Shown: in pieces, positions 10,670-22,669 of the stretch
How positions within the stretch are numbered: the stretch's first letter is position 1
How the letters are laid out: every line of letters begins with the position of its first letter
Made by a program: the position numbers and the translations under genes
DNA from: Bos javanicus
Taxonomy: Eukaryota > Chordata > Mammalia > Artiodactyla > Bovidae
DNA length: 64,000 nucleotides
Assembly: GCF_032452875.1 (NCBI RefSeq)
Contig: NC_083897.1
Coordinates: 13,560,854-13,624,853, forward strand
Reading direction: 5' to 3'
Notes under the pieces: model-generated
Database searches by the model: none
What the model was told of the DNA's origin: nothing
Seen by the model: the letters and a program-made list of their open reading frames with translations, nothing else

Positions 10670-13600
10670 CTGTAAGAAGAAGAAAGCCAGTCAAGCCAGT
10701 CATCCCCAAAGGCTGATGCAGAGGCCCGGCCTCACAGCCGGCCAGGAGGGGCAGTTTCCCCATGAGGTGGCGCTCTCATAGTTTTTCTTTTTCAATCCAT
10801 GAACCAATGAACTTTTTGCAACAGTTACACTGTTCTGGGGCAAATGGAACCCATGACTCACATTTTGCAAATTATACACCTGACTTTATGTCCTTTTGAG
10901 AGTTTTATCATGTTTCTGATGGGCACAAATACACGTTCTGTGTTCAGAACGTCATCAAGAGGTGCAGTTTGGGGTATCAGGCCTGTACTGAACCTGGGGC
11001 ATGGCAGACAGTATACCTCCCACTGCACCCTGGCAACTGATACACTGAAAACATTTCAGACACAATATTTCAATGAAATGAACTCCCCCCATCACGTGGC
11101 CATCACCTAGATTCAACAGTGATCCAGATGGAGTCACATATGCTTTGGTTCTCCTGTTTCTTTCTTTGCGGAGGTATTCTAAAGCAAATCTGAAACATGA
11201 TGTCATTGTACATCCTTTGATATGCAGGTGACCCACTTTTGAGTCCTAGAGCTCTCAGACCTCCCCCCTGGGCATGTCATCAGTGTCTAGCCATCTTGGG
11301 GCTCACTTGCTCCCATGGCCTCCTGGTGGGTGACTGGGGGACTGCTGGGGGGGGCAGTCTCTGATTCTCTGTGTCAGGGGGACAGGGTGGTCTCTGACTC
11401 TGCCTTATGCAGGATTCTATTCAGGTGACCAGATTCAGAGGCCAATAAATATTGTACAAATGAATGAGTAAACAAATGAGTGAACGTCACCTGAAGCAGC
11501 AAGTGCATCGGGAAGGGGGCTGGGCTGCTAAAGTTGCCCCCCTTACCACACCTCTTTTCATCCCCAGATCATACCCCCATCCTGTGTCTGATGCACATTC
11601 CCTCTATTCTGATCCCAGTTGGCTTCTTTTCTGCTCTAGGGGCTCCCCTCTACATCTGTGCACAGAGTAGAAACCTCCTGATGCCAGAGCAAGCCCTGCC
11701 GATAGAATCCAAGTGGTGCTGGGTGTTCCTGGGTGCGATGAGGGACGAGACTCATGGGCCACCTCACATGGAGGCTGACGTCCAGCCAGGGCAGGCGAGC
11801 TGGCACGCCACAGACAAGCCAGCTACCAGAGGCCAGCAGAGCGGGGAGTGGTGATGGTGCTGGGCGAGAGACAGACCAGCAGAGTGTTAGGCAATGCCCA
11901 GGATGGGGCTGCTCCAGGCAAATACAGCTTCTGAGGCCAGCGATCGTGAATCCCAGTCTCCCTCTTCCCACACCAGCAGGTTCGCCTCCAGCTATATCCC
12001 TCTCTCTCGAGACCTGTTTCTATCCATCCAGGAGTCTCCACCACTAGCTCACAGTTTCCATATAACCGCCCCTTGGCTGCCAGTTCCCCCATTATACCCC
12101 TGGCAGCTCTTCCTTTCCTTCCTCCCTGCCTCCAGCATCCCCATGCTCCAGTTCCTTCCTTGGCTAGTTGGCTTTTGTGATTCCTCCTCCACTTGCACAC
12201 AATTTCCAGGCATTTCTCCTCCTCTTAGGCCAGAAGCAGGCGAGGTCTGTCCTTAGGGCCCTCCCTGCCCAGGCCCCTGGGGCCTACCGCTCTCCAGTGC
12301 TGGCCCAGACACGCACGCGCACACTCTCTAGCCCTTCACCCTCCCTCCCGCAGAAGAGTCACAAGCCCATTAGGACCTCTCTGTTTACCAGCCACTCTTC
12401 ATGCTTCTGGTTGGGACTGGGTTAATGTGGTCCCCTAAACCCAGCACCTAATGTAAATTCAAACACAAATTGTGCTTTGGGGCAGTAGGGGCCAGGAGGC
12501 TGCTTCCTCCCGTCGTGGGGCTACCTTCTGCAAAGGGGCTGGAACGTGTATAGGGACAGGAGGGAAGCCCCTTCACTCAGCCCCCCACCCCAGCTGCTTC
12601 AGCTTCTGCCCTGTGTTTTGGAGCCCCCTCAAGGCTGTCCTGCCCTCTGCAAGAGGATAGGAATGATGCTAACGAAAAGTTAGTACCAGAGAAACTCTCG
12701 GGGCAAAAAGGACTGTGCTGAGGGTGTGGCCAGGCACACAGAAGCACCCTAAAGACCATAAAGGTCTCAATGAGGTCTTGATTCTTGAGTCTGAAGGGTG
12801 ACCAATGGCACAGGCTATGGTCCCAGGAACAGCAGGCCATGAGAAGAGAGTCACAGTGCCCAGCTGGGAAGGGTATCATCTGCAAATGCTCAGACCCAGG
12901 GCTGTAAGTGGTGGTGGCAATCAGGGAGGGAGGCCTGGTGGGGGAGGCTCCTAAGAGGGAGGGAGGCCCAGAGCCAGGATGAGGGGCATGGCTGCTGGGC
13001 TCAGACTCTAGCCAGGGAGATGTCTAGACACTGGGGCTGCAGAGAAGAACTACCTAGGCTGACTGAGCTCTCAGCCGGACCCTGGAAAGCAGTCACCCAG
13101 AAGCCCCAGGCATCTTGCACCCCACTGGGCAGGGGGCTCACTGTCCTCCTCATAGCCAGAAGTTTGCAGTTCCTCTCCCACCCTGATCCTATCACCCACC
13201 TGTTTCCTACTTTTGATTCTGAGTCTGGTTCACCCTAAGATAAGCTGACACCTGAAACTCAGGCTTTGTCCTGTCTAAAGGGGCCAATCAGAGGCTTCCG
13301 ATTCTCATCACTGCAGAGGTCCTGGCTACACAAGAGAATTCCCCTGTAGAAATTGGGTCATCCCCAGTGAACTTAAATATCTTCCTCTAACTCATCTGCT
13401 ACTTAAAGGAAGGCTAGGGCAATCCAGCCAGGAGTCGCAAGCCTACAGGGACCGAAGTGCCATCAGCATCTCCACTGTGAACCACAGTCAGGGGTAAACA
13501 GGGCTTGCTTTTCACACCACATGAACTCCAACCCTGCCAGCACACGATGAGGTATGTGCCACTTTTCAGGAACATGCCATCCTCACTTGGAATGAAGTAT

Positions 13601-16302
13601 CATTTTTTTTTCTTATTGCCATCCAGCCTGTCTTGTGATGGCTTTAAAAGCCCACACAAGTGGCACTGGCTGTGTCCCCTCCACTGCTCTGGGGTCCTGC
13701 ATGTGTCTCTGGGATGAGGTGCCCCTCCTCTGTCTGCCCAGCCCCATGCCCTGAGCCGTCTTCCCATGCCAGCCAAGCCACTGAAGACACCTGCCCTGGC
13801 AGCCCTGCTCATCTGCTTCACCTGCATTAGTCCCTTACTGACTCAGGTTACCTGGGGGCTTAGCTCTAAGGCATTGGGGATGGAGTGGAGACGCCCCCTC
13901 CCTGAGTCAGAGAGGTCAGAGTCTGTCCTCACGCTGTCATGGTGGCCAGGCCTCAGCTGGGGCTGGGGAGAGGCAGGAGAGAGAGAGAGGTGCTCAGACA
14001 AAGACCAAGGGCTGCTTGGCCCTGGCTCAGCAGTTTGCAGACTCAGAAGAGCAAAGTGTATCCCAGGTCAGGAGGCAGCGGAGGAGTCTGTGTGTGTTAG
14101 TGGGGGTGCATTCCAAGTCAGGGCACAATGTTGTGGAGGAAGCATGGATTTCAGGCCTGGAACTCTGACTGGGGACTCGGGCTGCGGACAGCATGTGAGT
14201 CTGCGCCAGGGGTGAGGTGCTTCAGAAAAGCTCTTTCTCTGACCCAGGACAGGAGGCACGAACAGCAGGACCTGTGTCCTTGGACCCTGGGCTGGTGGCC
14301 ACCTGCACGGAGGTGGCCTCCTTGGCTCCAAGAGAGGCTGGGGCGGGGGGGCAGGGTGAAGAGGCAGGGGGAGCCTGGGAAGTTTCCAGTGCTTGGCTTA
14401 AGCAAAACGTGAGGGCAACGAATTTACCCAAAGCAGGTTGTGGAGATAAGGCGACCTAATGAAAAAAGGTGAATTGAAGGAGGACGTGTCAGGGTCTGAA
14501 ACAGACAGCGCCTTCCCTCCTGTTGAAACCAGCTCTGCCTTTACCTCAGTGCTACCCCAACAGCTGGACATCTAAAGGGTCCAAGTGCTGGTCGGTCAGT
14601 GAACAGTCTCCCTGGAGGCTCTGGGGGAGCCCCAAGTGTGCCGATCAGGCAGGCCCAGCTTCCTCTGGGATGCCCTCTCTGCACCCACTCTCCCTGAAGG
14701 CCCCTGGGTGTCTTGTCTTGCCAAGTTCTCTGGGCGGCAGGCTCCCGGAGGGCAGGTCCCTGCGGGCTCCTTCATTTGTATCTTTTGCTCACTTTCTGCC
14801 ACTGTCCACCTGACAGGAGTTTGTCAGGAAAAAGCCTGCTCCCCTTCTTCTCAAGGAGGTGGTTGACCCAGGGCTCAGGCCCTGAAAAGAGAGACCACTA
14901 GATAGCTAGCTGAAGGCAGGTGGTACCAGAGCCAACCAAGTCACCTTCCTGAGAAGCCAGGCAGGACTCCCTGGGGCCAGAGCGATGCCAAAGGCAAGAA
15001 AGAGCTGAGAAAGCAGGTGACCTACAAAGAGAGAGGTGGAGCCCCGCCAGGCCCCTCAGAGCCTCCAAGATTGCATTGTGTTCTGGAGGGCCTGGAACCA
15101 AGGAGGACCCGGAGCCTGCCTCTAGGAAACGTGCTGCCCTGCTCTCTGCCTCCCTCAGCTCCTACCTCCCGGAAACTCCAACCCTGGCACTGGCGTTAGT
15201 CCACCTGGTCTTGGGCTTTCCATTCTCTGGTGCCCATCAGGCAGCAGTGACAGCCAGATCACAGGACTGTGGCAGCTGGAGGTGGGAGCTGGCAGCCCCA
15301 GGAGACACTGACGCACAGACAGGCAGCCTGGACCGGGAGGCTGGGCTGTGGGTGGAGACCGGGCTTAGAGATGATTGCCAGGTATGCCAGGTGGGGCTGT
15401 GGTGCAGGTGGGGGCCAGCTACCTGGAGGTATCGACCGGGTCAGGCGCTCTTGCCTTGTTTGGTGCCTGCAGACAGGGGGACTGAAGTGCAGCATGACCA
15501 TGCCCGGGGTGGAGGGGAGGAGGGAGGGAGCCAGGATCTCGAAGAACTGAGTCCCTGCGGTGGGACCGAGGCCTTGGGGAGAGCCTTCCCGTATGGGAGC
15601 AGGAGAGCAGACCAAACAGGACTTGGGGGTAAGGGAGGAGACCAGCCCGGCCCGGCCCTGCCCGGCCCGGCCCAGGGTAGGTTGCCTCAGCTCACATGCA
15701 GGCTGCAAGGAGCAACAGCTGGGCTCCACGCCGCCGCCCCCGCCGCGCGCTCCTGCCTATGCAACAAGTGTCACGTCTGCATCTTGGCACATCATCCCCA
15801 GTGGCCCGCGCCCCTGGACCGGCCGGCTGCCCCTAACTTTCCACGCGGGAGCCCTGCCCACCCGGCTCAGGTCAGCTCCCTCCAATGATCCACGAGGGGA
15901 GCGGGACGCGCGGGGCGCGGGGCGCGGGGCGCGGGACCCGGGGCGCACTCCTGCGGCCCTGAGCTCCTCAGACTGCGAGGGGCGACCGGGAGGGGCCAGG
16001 CTCCGGGCGGGTGAGGCCCCAGGCCGAGCCGAGCCCCCCACTGCCTCGGAGGGAGCGGTGTCCGCGGCCGGCGGGCCCCTGACCCCGGGCGCCCTGTCAG
16101 TGGGCGGCCCGGCGCGTGGCGGCTCCGGTACGGCTCGCGCGCGGCTCCCAGGAGGCGGAGAGGGAGCGAGCGTCGGGGCGGAGGGCGGGGAGCGCGGGGT
16201 CTGCAGCGCGGACTAGCGGGAGGGCGCGCACTCACCTCCGCACACCGCGCTCAGGCAGAGCCAGAGCAGCAGGAGCGCCTGCACGCAGCGCCGCAGATTC
16301 AT
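10503..16302 (-). CDS. APLN: Apelin precursor (preproapelin), spliced CDS: join of 10503-10669 and 16236-16302 on the minus strand
   Basis: Encodes the secreted precursor of apelin, ligand of the G-protein-coupled receptor APJ (APLNR), with roles in vascular tone, cardiac contractility, fluid balance and angiogenesis. Exon 1 supplies 67 coding bases and exon 2 supplies 167, giving 77 residues plus TGA, the usual family length. The intron interrupts codon 23 after its first base. Residues 1-22 form a signal peptide (MNLRRC, then a Leu-rich core ending AVCG). Residues 42-77 are apelin-36, 61-77 apelin-17 (starting KFRR) and 65-77 apelin-13 (QRPRLSHKGPMPF). Basic pairs at R59-R60 and R63-R64 are the processing sites; the terminal Phe77 is the residue known to be removed by ACE2. 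The N-terminal prosegment differs from human, whereas the C-terminal 23 residues appear unchanged. Start chosen because it is the only ATG that opens a signal peptide and joins in frame. No break is seen. Confidence 0.97.
11130..11240. mobile_element. Old L1-like fragment in APLN intron 1
   Basis: A weak resemblance to mammalian L1M 3' UTR (ggaggtattctaaagcaaatctg). The surrounding 10790-11130 is AT-rich and may belong to the same relic. No reading frame. Confidence 0.35.
11400..11480 (+). mobile_element. L2 3'-end fragment in APLN intron 1
   Basis: Ends with ccaataaatattgtac followed by aatgaatgag units, the hallmark L2 3' terminus. Confidence 0.5.
11481..15640. other. APLN intron 1, largely unique sequence
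   Basis: GC-moderate to GC-rich DNA with no repeat family I can name and no recognisable exon. Frames of 80-270 codons on both strands overlap each other and match no family I recognise. Intronic regulatory elements are plausible but not demonstrable here. Confidence 0.6.
15901..15946 (+). repeat. GC-rich 7-bp tandem repeat in APLN intron 1, possible G-quadruplex
   Basis: The unit GCGGGGC is repeated about three times plus a partial copy, giving several G runs on the plus strand, which is the APLN template strand, about 290-400 bases past exon 1. A C-rich CCGGC-type run lies nearby at 15648-15675. Confidence 0.7.
16236..16302 (-). other. APLN: APLN exon 1, coding part, with splice donor
   Basis: The ATG is at 16302-16300 on the minus strand and the frame runs into a consensus donor, GGAG followed by gtgagt, so the exon ends at 16236. 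It encodes the signal peptide. The exon lies in the CpG island, and its 5' UTR extends upstream to a start I can only place roughly, near 16.6-16.7 kb. Intron 1 (10670-16235) is about 5.6 kb. Confidence 0.93.
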
Positions 16303-16699
16303 GCTGCTCCGCCGGCCGCCGCCGCGCGGCCCGGGCCAGGGGGCGGGGGTGGGGGCGGAGAGGCCGGGGGCCGAGGGAGGCGCGAGCCGCGGCTCGGGCG
16401 GGCTGCAGGACGCGGAACTCGCGTGGCTCCGGGCCGCGAGACCGTGCGCCCCGAGCCGCGCCGCGGGCTGGCCGGCCGCCGCCTCCTGTCTCCCGCAGCC
16501 TCCCTCTCCCGCCGCGGGGCAGCGCCGCCCAGCTGGTCTCGGCGGCTCCGGGGGCGGCGGCGAGCCCGTTCCAAATGGCTGGCGGCTCGGCTGTGGCTCC
16601 AACGGCCCGGGGCTCAGGCTGCCAGCGGGAATGCGCCCCGCTCACTCCAGGGGCTGCATTTTGTAGCCTGTGGCTTGGCCGCGAGCCCACTTGGTCATG

Positions 16700-18560
16700 T
16701 GGTCATCGGGAGGGCTGGAGGGGGGGCCAGGAAGAGGGAGAGGGAGCGAGCCTCCCACACCGCCCCCCTCCCGGCACGCACTCGGCAGCCCCAGCCAGGG
16801 AGCGAGAAGGAACCTCGAGGTGGCCCCACAACAAAGGCGGCGCGGCCGCTCTGACAGCCCACAAGCGGCTCCCCGGACAAAGCCCGCCTGGCCGGGGGCC
16901 AGAGGGTTCTGGAGACCTGAAGGATTTCAAACACAGGAAGCGTTTGGGGCAGTCCGGGGCACACTTAACCCTTTGTCGCCACGCTTCCTTAACAGCTGTC
17001 AAGGAACCGAGGCACTGCCCCCACTCGCCCCCTCTACCCCTGACTCGGTCCATCCGCAGGGCCACCCCGCAGCTGTAAGGACTTAGCCGAGACCCTCAGG
17101 CACTGGCCCGCCTCTCTCCTCTGTCTTCAACTGGGTTTGAATTGTGCCCGGTGCCCCCATTTTTCCTACTATCCCTCCAGGAGGCACCCTCTAACTGGAA
17201 TGCCCCCACCCCATCCTTCCACTTCTCATTCAGAAGACTTGCCAGGATAAAGCGTAATCCAGAAGAGGCTGCCCGGGTTCCTCCTCGTCCTTGGGACATG
17301 TGACAGTTCCTAAGAGACGGCATCTGCTCTCTTGTTCCCCATTATCACAACAAGGGACCATTTACCGATTCCAGACAGCCTAGGCTAGATTCATTTTGCA
17401 TGTACTTGGGACTCCCCTCTGAAAGTGGGTCCTGAAGTTGTTTGCCTTCCCAGTCTAGACTGTCCCTTCCTACAGCCTGGGAGCTCCCAAGGCAAGGAAC
17501 TGCCTTTCAGCGCCCTGGGAACCCCCTAAGATAGGACCTTGTCTTCTCATCCTTCTGCCTCTCTTCAAAGTCCCCAATATCGGGCTCTGCACATAGGTGG
17601 CACTCAACACATGTTAAAAGACTAAATTGAAAGGTGTTTCCACATTTCAGTTGGCCAAGCAGTTTGCTTGAAGGGCAAGTCCAGATTTACACAAAAAACA
17701 CCTTGAATGGTGTGTGTGTGTGACACTGAAGATGTAAGAGACCACCGTAGATTTAACATATTTTTTGAAATGTTAAGACAATGCAGTGTACGCCCAACTT
17801 TTTAGGAGTCTCCGTCCACGGTAATTGTCAACTCCGAAGTGCGGGTCTCTGCTTTGTTCACAGCTGAATCCCCAGGCCTAGAACAATGGCTGGGGCATGG
17901 TTGGTGCTCCCTACATAATTTTGAATATATAAACGATCTTTTCAAAACGCTTTCTATTGCCTAAATCAAGGTATGGGAAGGGGATAATATAAGGTTCTTG
18001 TTCATAGGCTACGGCCAGATTGGCCCCAGTTCAGTAGGAAAAAGGCAGAGACAGGAGACGTAGAGGTGTCTTCACCTCTTCATCCGTGAAGCCCAGGCGG
18101 TGAGCAGTGGGCATTAGCAACGTGAGATCATTCTCCTTGTGCTGCCCCCTGGAAAGAGTCTTCCCCCTCCAAGAGGAGAAACAGGGGACCTCTAGTTTTC
18201 ACCCTCAACGGCTGCAGGGCCTTGCTGTTGTCACCTAGATTTACTGCATCTCGAGGGGATGATCATCTCCGTGCTACCCCCTTCAAGGTTGTCAAGGGAT
18301 TGAATGAGATAAGGTACCTGAAGGTACCCGTGCAAATCGCATACCCGTGCAAATCGGAAATCAACCCTTGCGGGATGCTTTTTAGGAACCATGATCCTCT
18401 AACTGCTGATGGAACTAGCCCGGGCATTTGCGAATGAGCGCCCCCATAAGTCCGTTCATGGAAGCGTTCATATTTAATTGCTCCTTAACCAGGGTGTGGA
18501 TGGGCTATTTGCTAAGTGGTTAAGAGCTGCTCTCTCTAATGCGATTGGCCCCAATGACAC
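16700..18560. other. Region upstream of APLN, mostly unique
   Basis: Two short L2 3'-end fragments are visible: about 17530-17640 (gctctgcacataggtggcactcaac) and 17855-17945 (the cagctgaatccccaggcc and atggctggggcatggttgg blocks). The rest shows no repeat. It is the obvious place for proximal APLN regulatory elements. Confidence 0.5.
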
Positions 18561-18577
18561 AGTATCCACCTATGGCT

Positions 18578-18853
18578 GCTGTTGCTGCTGCTAAGTCGCT
18601 TCAGTCGTGTCCGACTCTGTGTGACCCCATAGACAGCAACCCACCAGGCTCCCCTGTCCCTGGGATTCTCCAGGCAAGAACACTAGAGTGGGTTGCCATT
18701 TCCTTCTCCAATGCATGAAAGTGAAAAGTGAAAGTGAAGTCGCTCAGTCGTGTCCGACTCGTAGCGACCCCATGGACTGCAGCCTACCAGGCTCCTCCGT
18801 CCATGGGATTTTCCAGGCAAGAGTACTGGAGTGGGGTGCCATTGCCTTCTCTG
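18578..18853 (-). mobile_element. BOV-A2 SINE with perfect target duplication
   Basis: Antisense dimer with a degenerate CTG tail. A 12-bp direct repeat ccacctatggct flanks it at 18566-18577 and 18854-18865. Confidence 0.96.
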
Positions 18854-18971
18854 CCACCTATGGCTAGAGGCTACTGAATTGGACGGCACAGAATAGAACC
18901 TTTCAACCATTGCAGAAAGTTCTATTGGACAGTGTTGGGCTAGAGTAGCCCAATCATTCTTTCTTCTTCTT

Positions 18972-19106
18972 ACTTTATTTATTTATTTGGCTGTGCTGAG
19001 TGTTAATTGAGGTATGCGGTATCTACTTCCCTGCCTGGGGATCGGACCTGAGTCCCCAGTGTTAGGAGCGTGGAGTCCCAGCCACTGGCCCACCAGGGAA
19101 GTCCCT
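18972..19106 (-). mobile_element. CHR-1-type SINE, internally deleted
   Basis: The tatttatttggctgtgctg start joins directly to the end part (ctggggatcggacctgag, then cccaccagggaagtccc). Confidence 0.75.
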
Positions 19107-19224
19107 CATTCTTTCTTATATAATCCTTTTCCCCACCTTACTTTGTCTTCAAAATGCTCAAGGGAACAACATACAAAAGCAAAGCCAAATACAAATTTAA
19201 GGCAAACAACTCTCAGTGAATAGA

Positions 19225-19335
19225 AGCTGCGCTGTGCAGCTTGTGGGATTTCAGTTCCCTGACTAGGGATTGATCTCAGACCATCAGCAGTGAAAGCTTG
19301 GAGTCCTAACCACTGGAGCACCAGGGAATTCCCAA
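19225..19335 (-). mobile_element. CHR-type SINE fragment
   Basis: Antisense end part: ttccctgactagggattg, then cctaaccactggagcacc and agggaattccc. Confidence 0.8.
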
Positions 19336-19339
19336 GGCA

Positions 19340-19949
19340 TGCATCAAAAGCAAGATTTAAAGAGCTGACCATGTGGGAGAATTATGTTTTAATCTAATTC
19401 TTCTCTCCACTTCACTGAACTGCATCCATTTTTCCAGTCCTGGATCCAAGATCACATCTTTTTCCTTTCTTAGTCTTCTAGATCTCATCTTTTTCCTTTC
19501 TCAGTCTACTCTTGCCAACAGTAACTTTATCTTCTTCTTAACAGCTATAGCTATAACTTTCATTGGCAGTTTTTTAGCCTGCACTTTTGTATCTGCATGC
19601 CATGTTCTGTGGGTCTGTGGAGAGGGTCCACCACCAGGATACCCATTTCAGAACCAAGGCCTGTGAGGTAAGGGATACAACTGAGCTTAGTCATACTGAA
19701 ACCCCTGTATGTTCCTGTATATCTCAGTAGCTTAGTCAAATAACTAGTTTGCATACTTGTCTCCACCCACTAGACTTGAAGGTCATCAGAATGATAGCAA
19801 CTCATGCAGTGTGTGGCACAAAGTTGGCACTTGGAGGCAACTTGTTGAAGAAATAACTGACTGTTGGTAGAACTATGCACTGTCTTTTGTTTGGAAGAGG
19901 ACACTGTTGAGTTCATATTAGCAGAATAAATGTTTAAAGGTCTTTGCTA
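19340..19949. other. Intergenic with a possible L2 end
   Basis: Pyrimidine-rich 19410-19550. About 19755-19860 resembles an L2 3' end (gtgtgtggcacaaagttgg, cttgttgaagaaat). Nothing else. Confidence 0.4.
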
Positions 19950-20155
19950 TCTTCCCTGGTGGCTCAGGCGGTAAAGCGTCTGCCTACAATGCAGGAGATC
20001 CAGGTTCAATCCCTGGGTCGGGAAGATCTCCTGGAGAAGGAAACGGCAACCCACTCCAGTATTCTTGCCTGGAAAATCCCACGGATGGAGGAGCCTGGTA
20101 GGCTACAGTCCATGGGGTCGCAGAGAGTCAGACACGACTGAGCTACTTCACTTTC
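19950..20155 (+). mobile_element. Bov-tA SINE
   Basis: Sense unit starting cttccctggtggctcagg, through gttcaatccctgggtcgg, to cagacacgactgag. Few substitutions, so young. Confidence 0.95.
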
Positions 20156-20499
20156 TTTCTTTTCTCCAAGGGTGGGGAGGAGGTGCAAGCTGCTGTCCCC
20201 ACCTTCCTGCCCTGAGGCAGCAGCATTCTTGCAATTGGAACCTGTAAGGAGGGGCAAGAGTCGGTTTCCAATCAAGTTCAGAGGCAATTCTGAGGACCAG
20301 GGTAGATCCAGTGTACTGTTGAAGACAGAGATGAGATATCGGACCCCTGTGAAGCCAGCCTGTGACTCGTTGCCCTCATGGGCGCTGTGCACAAGCTATT
20401 CCATTCTGCTTGGTGACCTCTGTATGCCTTCACCGCCAGCCTCTGCTGCTTGGTTGACTCCCTTTCCTCTGGGTTGCAGTGAGCAGTGTGTGTATCAGA

Positions 20500-20745
20500 A
20501 AGAACTCAGTTTCTGGAATTTCAAATACCTGAATTCAAATCCTGATTCTCAGCATCAACCCTTAGTTGTGTGACTTTGGGCAAGTTATTTAACCTCTCTG
20601 AGCCTAAGTGTCTTCAGTTAGTAAATGGGGGTAATAATAGTACCTACCTCGTCATGTTAGGAGATTAAACAAAATAATGCCTGTAAAGTACTTAGCACAG
20701 GCCCCAGCCACAGTAGTTGCTCAGTCAATGTTAGTTTTCTCCTTT
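20500..20745 (+). mobile_element. MIR SINE, nearly full core
   Basis: Sense order: gtgtgactttgggcaag, ttatttaacctctctgagcc, gtaaatgggggtaataatag, taaagtacttagcacag, tagttgctcagtcaatg. Confidence 0.85.
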
Positions 20746-21113
20746 TACTGATAAGATCCCCCCACCCACCCACTTACCTTTGGGTTCTGGCCTCTGATCT
20801 CTTGGAACTGATCAGGAAAGAACAGCTCTATCTTTGCCCTGTTCCATCCATACCTCTCTTCTTAGTAGCCATCAGAACTGTTCACTATCTTATTCCCCCA
20901 AAGCACCCATCTCTACTGGAGTTAATCTGATGAATACACTTGATCCAGGAAGTTAATGCATGATAGGAATTTGAGGTTTGCCTCCCAGGTATGGTATTAT
21001 GATAGTATTATGATGAAGTATGTCCTATTCCCCAGAGTAGTATCAAGCTCCACCCTTTCAAGCAAGGAGACATTCTCGTGACTTTGGCTCAAAAAAGACA
21101 CTGTACATCATTG

Positions 21114-21195
21114 TGGTGTGCGGGGCTTCTCTCGTTGCAGAGTGTGGGCTCTAGGCACGCAGGCTCAATAGTTGTGGCATATGGGCTTAGTTGTT
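21114..21195 (-). mobile_element. CHR-1-type SINE fragment
   Basis: Internal antisense part: cttctctcgttgcagagtg, tgggctctaggcacg, aatagttgtggcatatggg. Confidence 0.7.
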
Positions 21196-21221
21196 TCATT
21201 TGACTGCTCTATATAGAGCTC

Positions 21222-21435
21222 CAGCTTCCCTCGTAGCTCAGCTGGTAAAGAGTCTGCCTGCAATGCAGGAGACCCAGGTTCAATCCCTGGGTGGGGAAGA
21301 TCCCCTGGAGAAGGAAATGGCAACCCACCCCAGTATTTTTTCCTGGAGAATCCCATGGACAGAAGAGCCTGGCAGGCTACAGTCCATGGGGTTGCAAGAG
21401 TTAGACACGACTTAGCAACTAAACCACCACCACAC
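21222..21435 (+). mobile_element. Bov-tA SINE with short target duplication
   Basis: Sense full unit ending in acgacttagcaac and a short CCA-rich tail. A 7-bp repeat agagctc lies at 21215-21221 and 21436-21442. Confidence 0.92.
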
Positions 21436-21499
21436 AGAGCTCACCTTGCTTCAGAGCCAACTCAAAAAGGGATCCCCTCTGACAACTTACAACCCAACC

Positions 21500-22320
21500 T
21501 TCTTTTTTAAAAAAATTTTTGTTGGGATAGAGTTAATTTACAATATTACATTAGTTTCAGGTGTACAACATAGTGATTCAACATTTCTATGGACTACGAA
21601 AGTGAAAGTGAAGTCGCTCAGTCGTGTCCGACTCTTTGAGATCCACGGACTGTAGCCTACCAGGTTCCTCCATTCATGGAATTTTCCAGGCAATAGTACT
21701 GGAGTGGGTTGCCATTTCCTTCTCCAGAGGATCTTCCCGACCCAGGGATCAAACCCGGGTCTCCCGCATTGCAGGCAGACGCTTTACCATCTGAGCCACC
21801 AGGGAAGCCTATACTCCATTTAAAGTTATAAAATATTGGCCATATTCCCTGTGCTGTACAATCTAATATATCCTTGTAGTCAGTTTATTATATACTCAGT
21901 AGTTGGTGCCTCTTCATCCCCTACTCTCACCTTGCCACTCCTCCCTAATCTCCCCAATGGTAACCACTAGTTTGTTCTCTGTATCTGTGAGTCTGTTTCT
22001 GTTTTGTTATATTCACTAGTTTGTTTTATTTTTAGATTCCACATATAAGTGATATCATACACCATTTGTCTTTCTTTGTCTGACTTATTTCACTAAGTGT
22101 AAAACCCTCCAGCTTCATCCATATTGTTGCAAATGGCAAGATTTCGCTCCTTTTATGGCTAAATAATATTCCATTGAATATATACCACAGCTTCTTTATC
22201 CATTCATCTGTTGATGGACACAGGTTACTTCCATCTTGGCATTTGTAAATAACACTGCAGTGAACAGTAGAGGGGTGCATGTAATTCTTCAAAGTAGTGT
22301 TTTTGTAACAACCCAAGTTT
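21500..22320 (-). mobile_element. Artiodactyl L1 3' end, interrupted by a SINE
   Basis: Antisense L1 3' region: gagttaatttacaatatta, ttagtttcaggtgtacaac, then after the SINE gctgtacaatctaatatat, cattcatctgttgatggac. 5' truncated at about 22320. No intact frame. Confidence 0.85.
21597..21811 (-). mobile_element. Bov-tA SINE inserted in the L1
   Basis: Antisense full unit from agtgaagtcgctcagtcg to ctgagccaccagggaagcc. It splits the L1, so it is younger than the L1. Confidence 0.95.
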
Positions 22321-22394
22321 CAACTCATAGTTTCATACACTGAAACCTCAGAGTGCATTCCTGTTGTAGCCCATTCCTCTCTTTCTGTCCCCAC

Positions 22395-22595
22395 AGAGGA
22401 GGAGGATGTAGCTAAAATTTATTGAGCATCTGCTGCGTGTGAAGCACTGTTCTAAATGCTTCACGTATGTTAACTCATTTAATCCTCATGCCCATGAAGT
22501 AGTCCTACTTCTTACCATTCCCATTTTACAGATGAGGCAACTGAGGCTAACAGAAGTTAAGAAAATTTCCCAGGTCTGCTGAACCTGGAAGACCA
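22395..22595 (-). mobile_element. MIR SINE
   Basis: Antisense: aatttattgagcatctg, taactcatttaatcctcat, cattttacagatgaggcaac, gaggctaacagaagttaag. Confidence 0.8.
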
Positions 22596-22669
22596 CACAC
22601 TTCCCTCACTGAACTTTGAGAAGCAAATTCTCACTTCTCTGAGCCTAATATATCACTTTATTTGCACTT

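Larger units (their letters stand above)
15640..16660 (-). promoter_or_regulatory. APLN: APLN promoter CpG island
   Basis: A dense CpG stretch surrounds exon 1 and reaches into intron 1, flanked on both sides by ordinary composition. It holds many GC-box-like GGGCGG and CCGCCC motifs. On the minus strand a weak TATA-like TACAAAA lies at about 16660-16666, some 360 bases before the ATG, and a CACATG E-box-like site lies near 16700. The initiation point is not resolved; broad initiation would be typical of such an island. Long open frames on either strand here result from the lack of AT-rich stop codons. Confidence 0.8.

Noticed and set aside
10503..10763. An 86-codon frame starting upstream of APLN exon 2
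   Set aside because: Its first 31 or so codons are intron 1 sequence ending in a clear acceptor. The true protein starts in exon 1.
15076..15888. Plus-strand frame of 270 codons
   Set aside because: Lies in APLN intron 1, antisense, in GC-rich DNA, with competing frames and no recognisable domain.
16116..17078. Plus-strand frame of 320 codons, with other long frames over APLN exon 1
   Set aside because: They overlap each other on both strands within the CpG island, are Arg/Ala/Gly/Pro-rich and match no family. Stop codons are simply rare in such GC-rich DNA.
19950..20155. tRNA-like sequence (box-B-like gttcaatccctgg) as a tRNA gene
   Set aside because: These are the tRNA-derived heads of Bov-tA and CHR SINEs, followed by SINE bodies, not functional tRNA genes.
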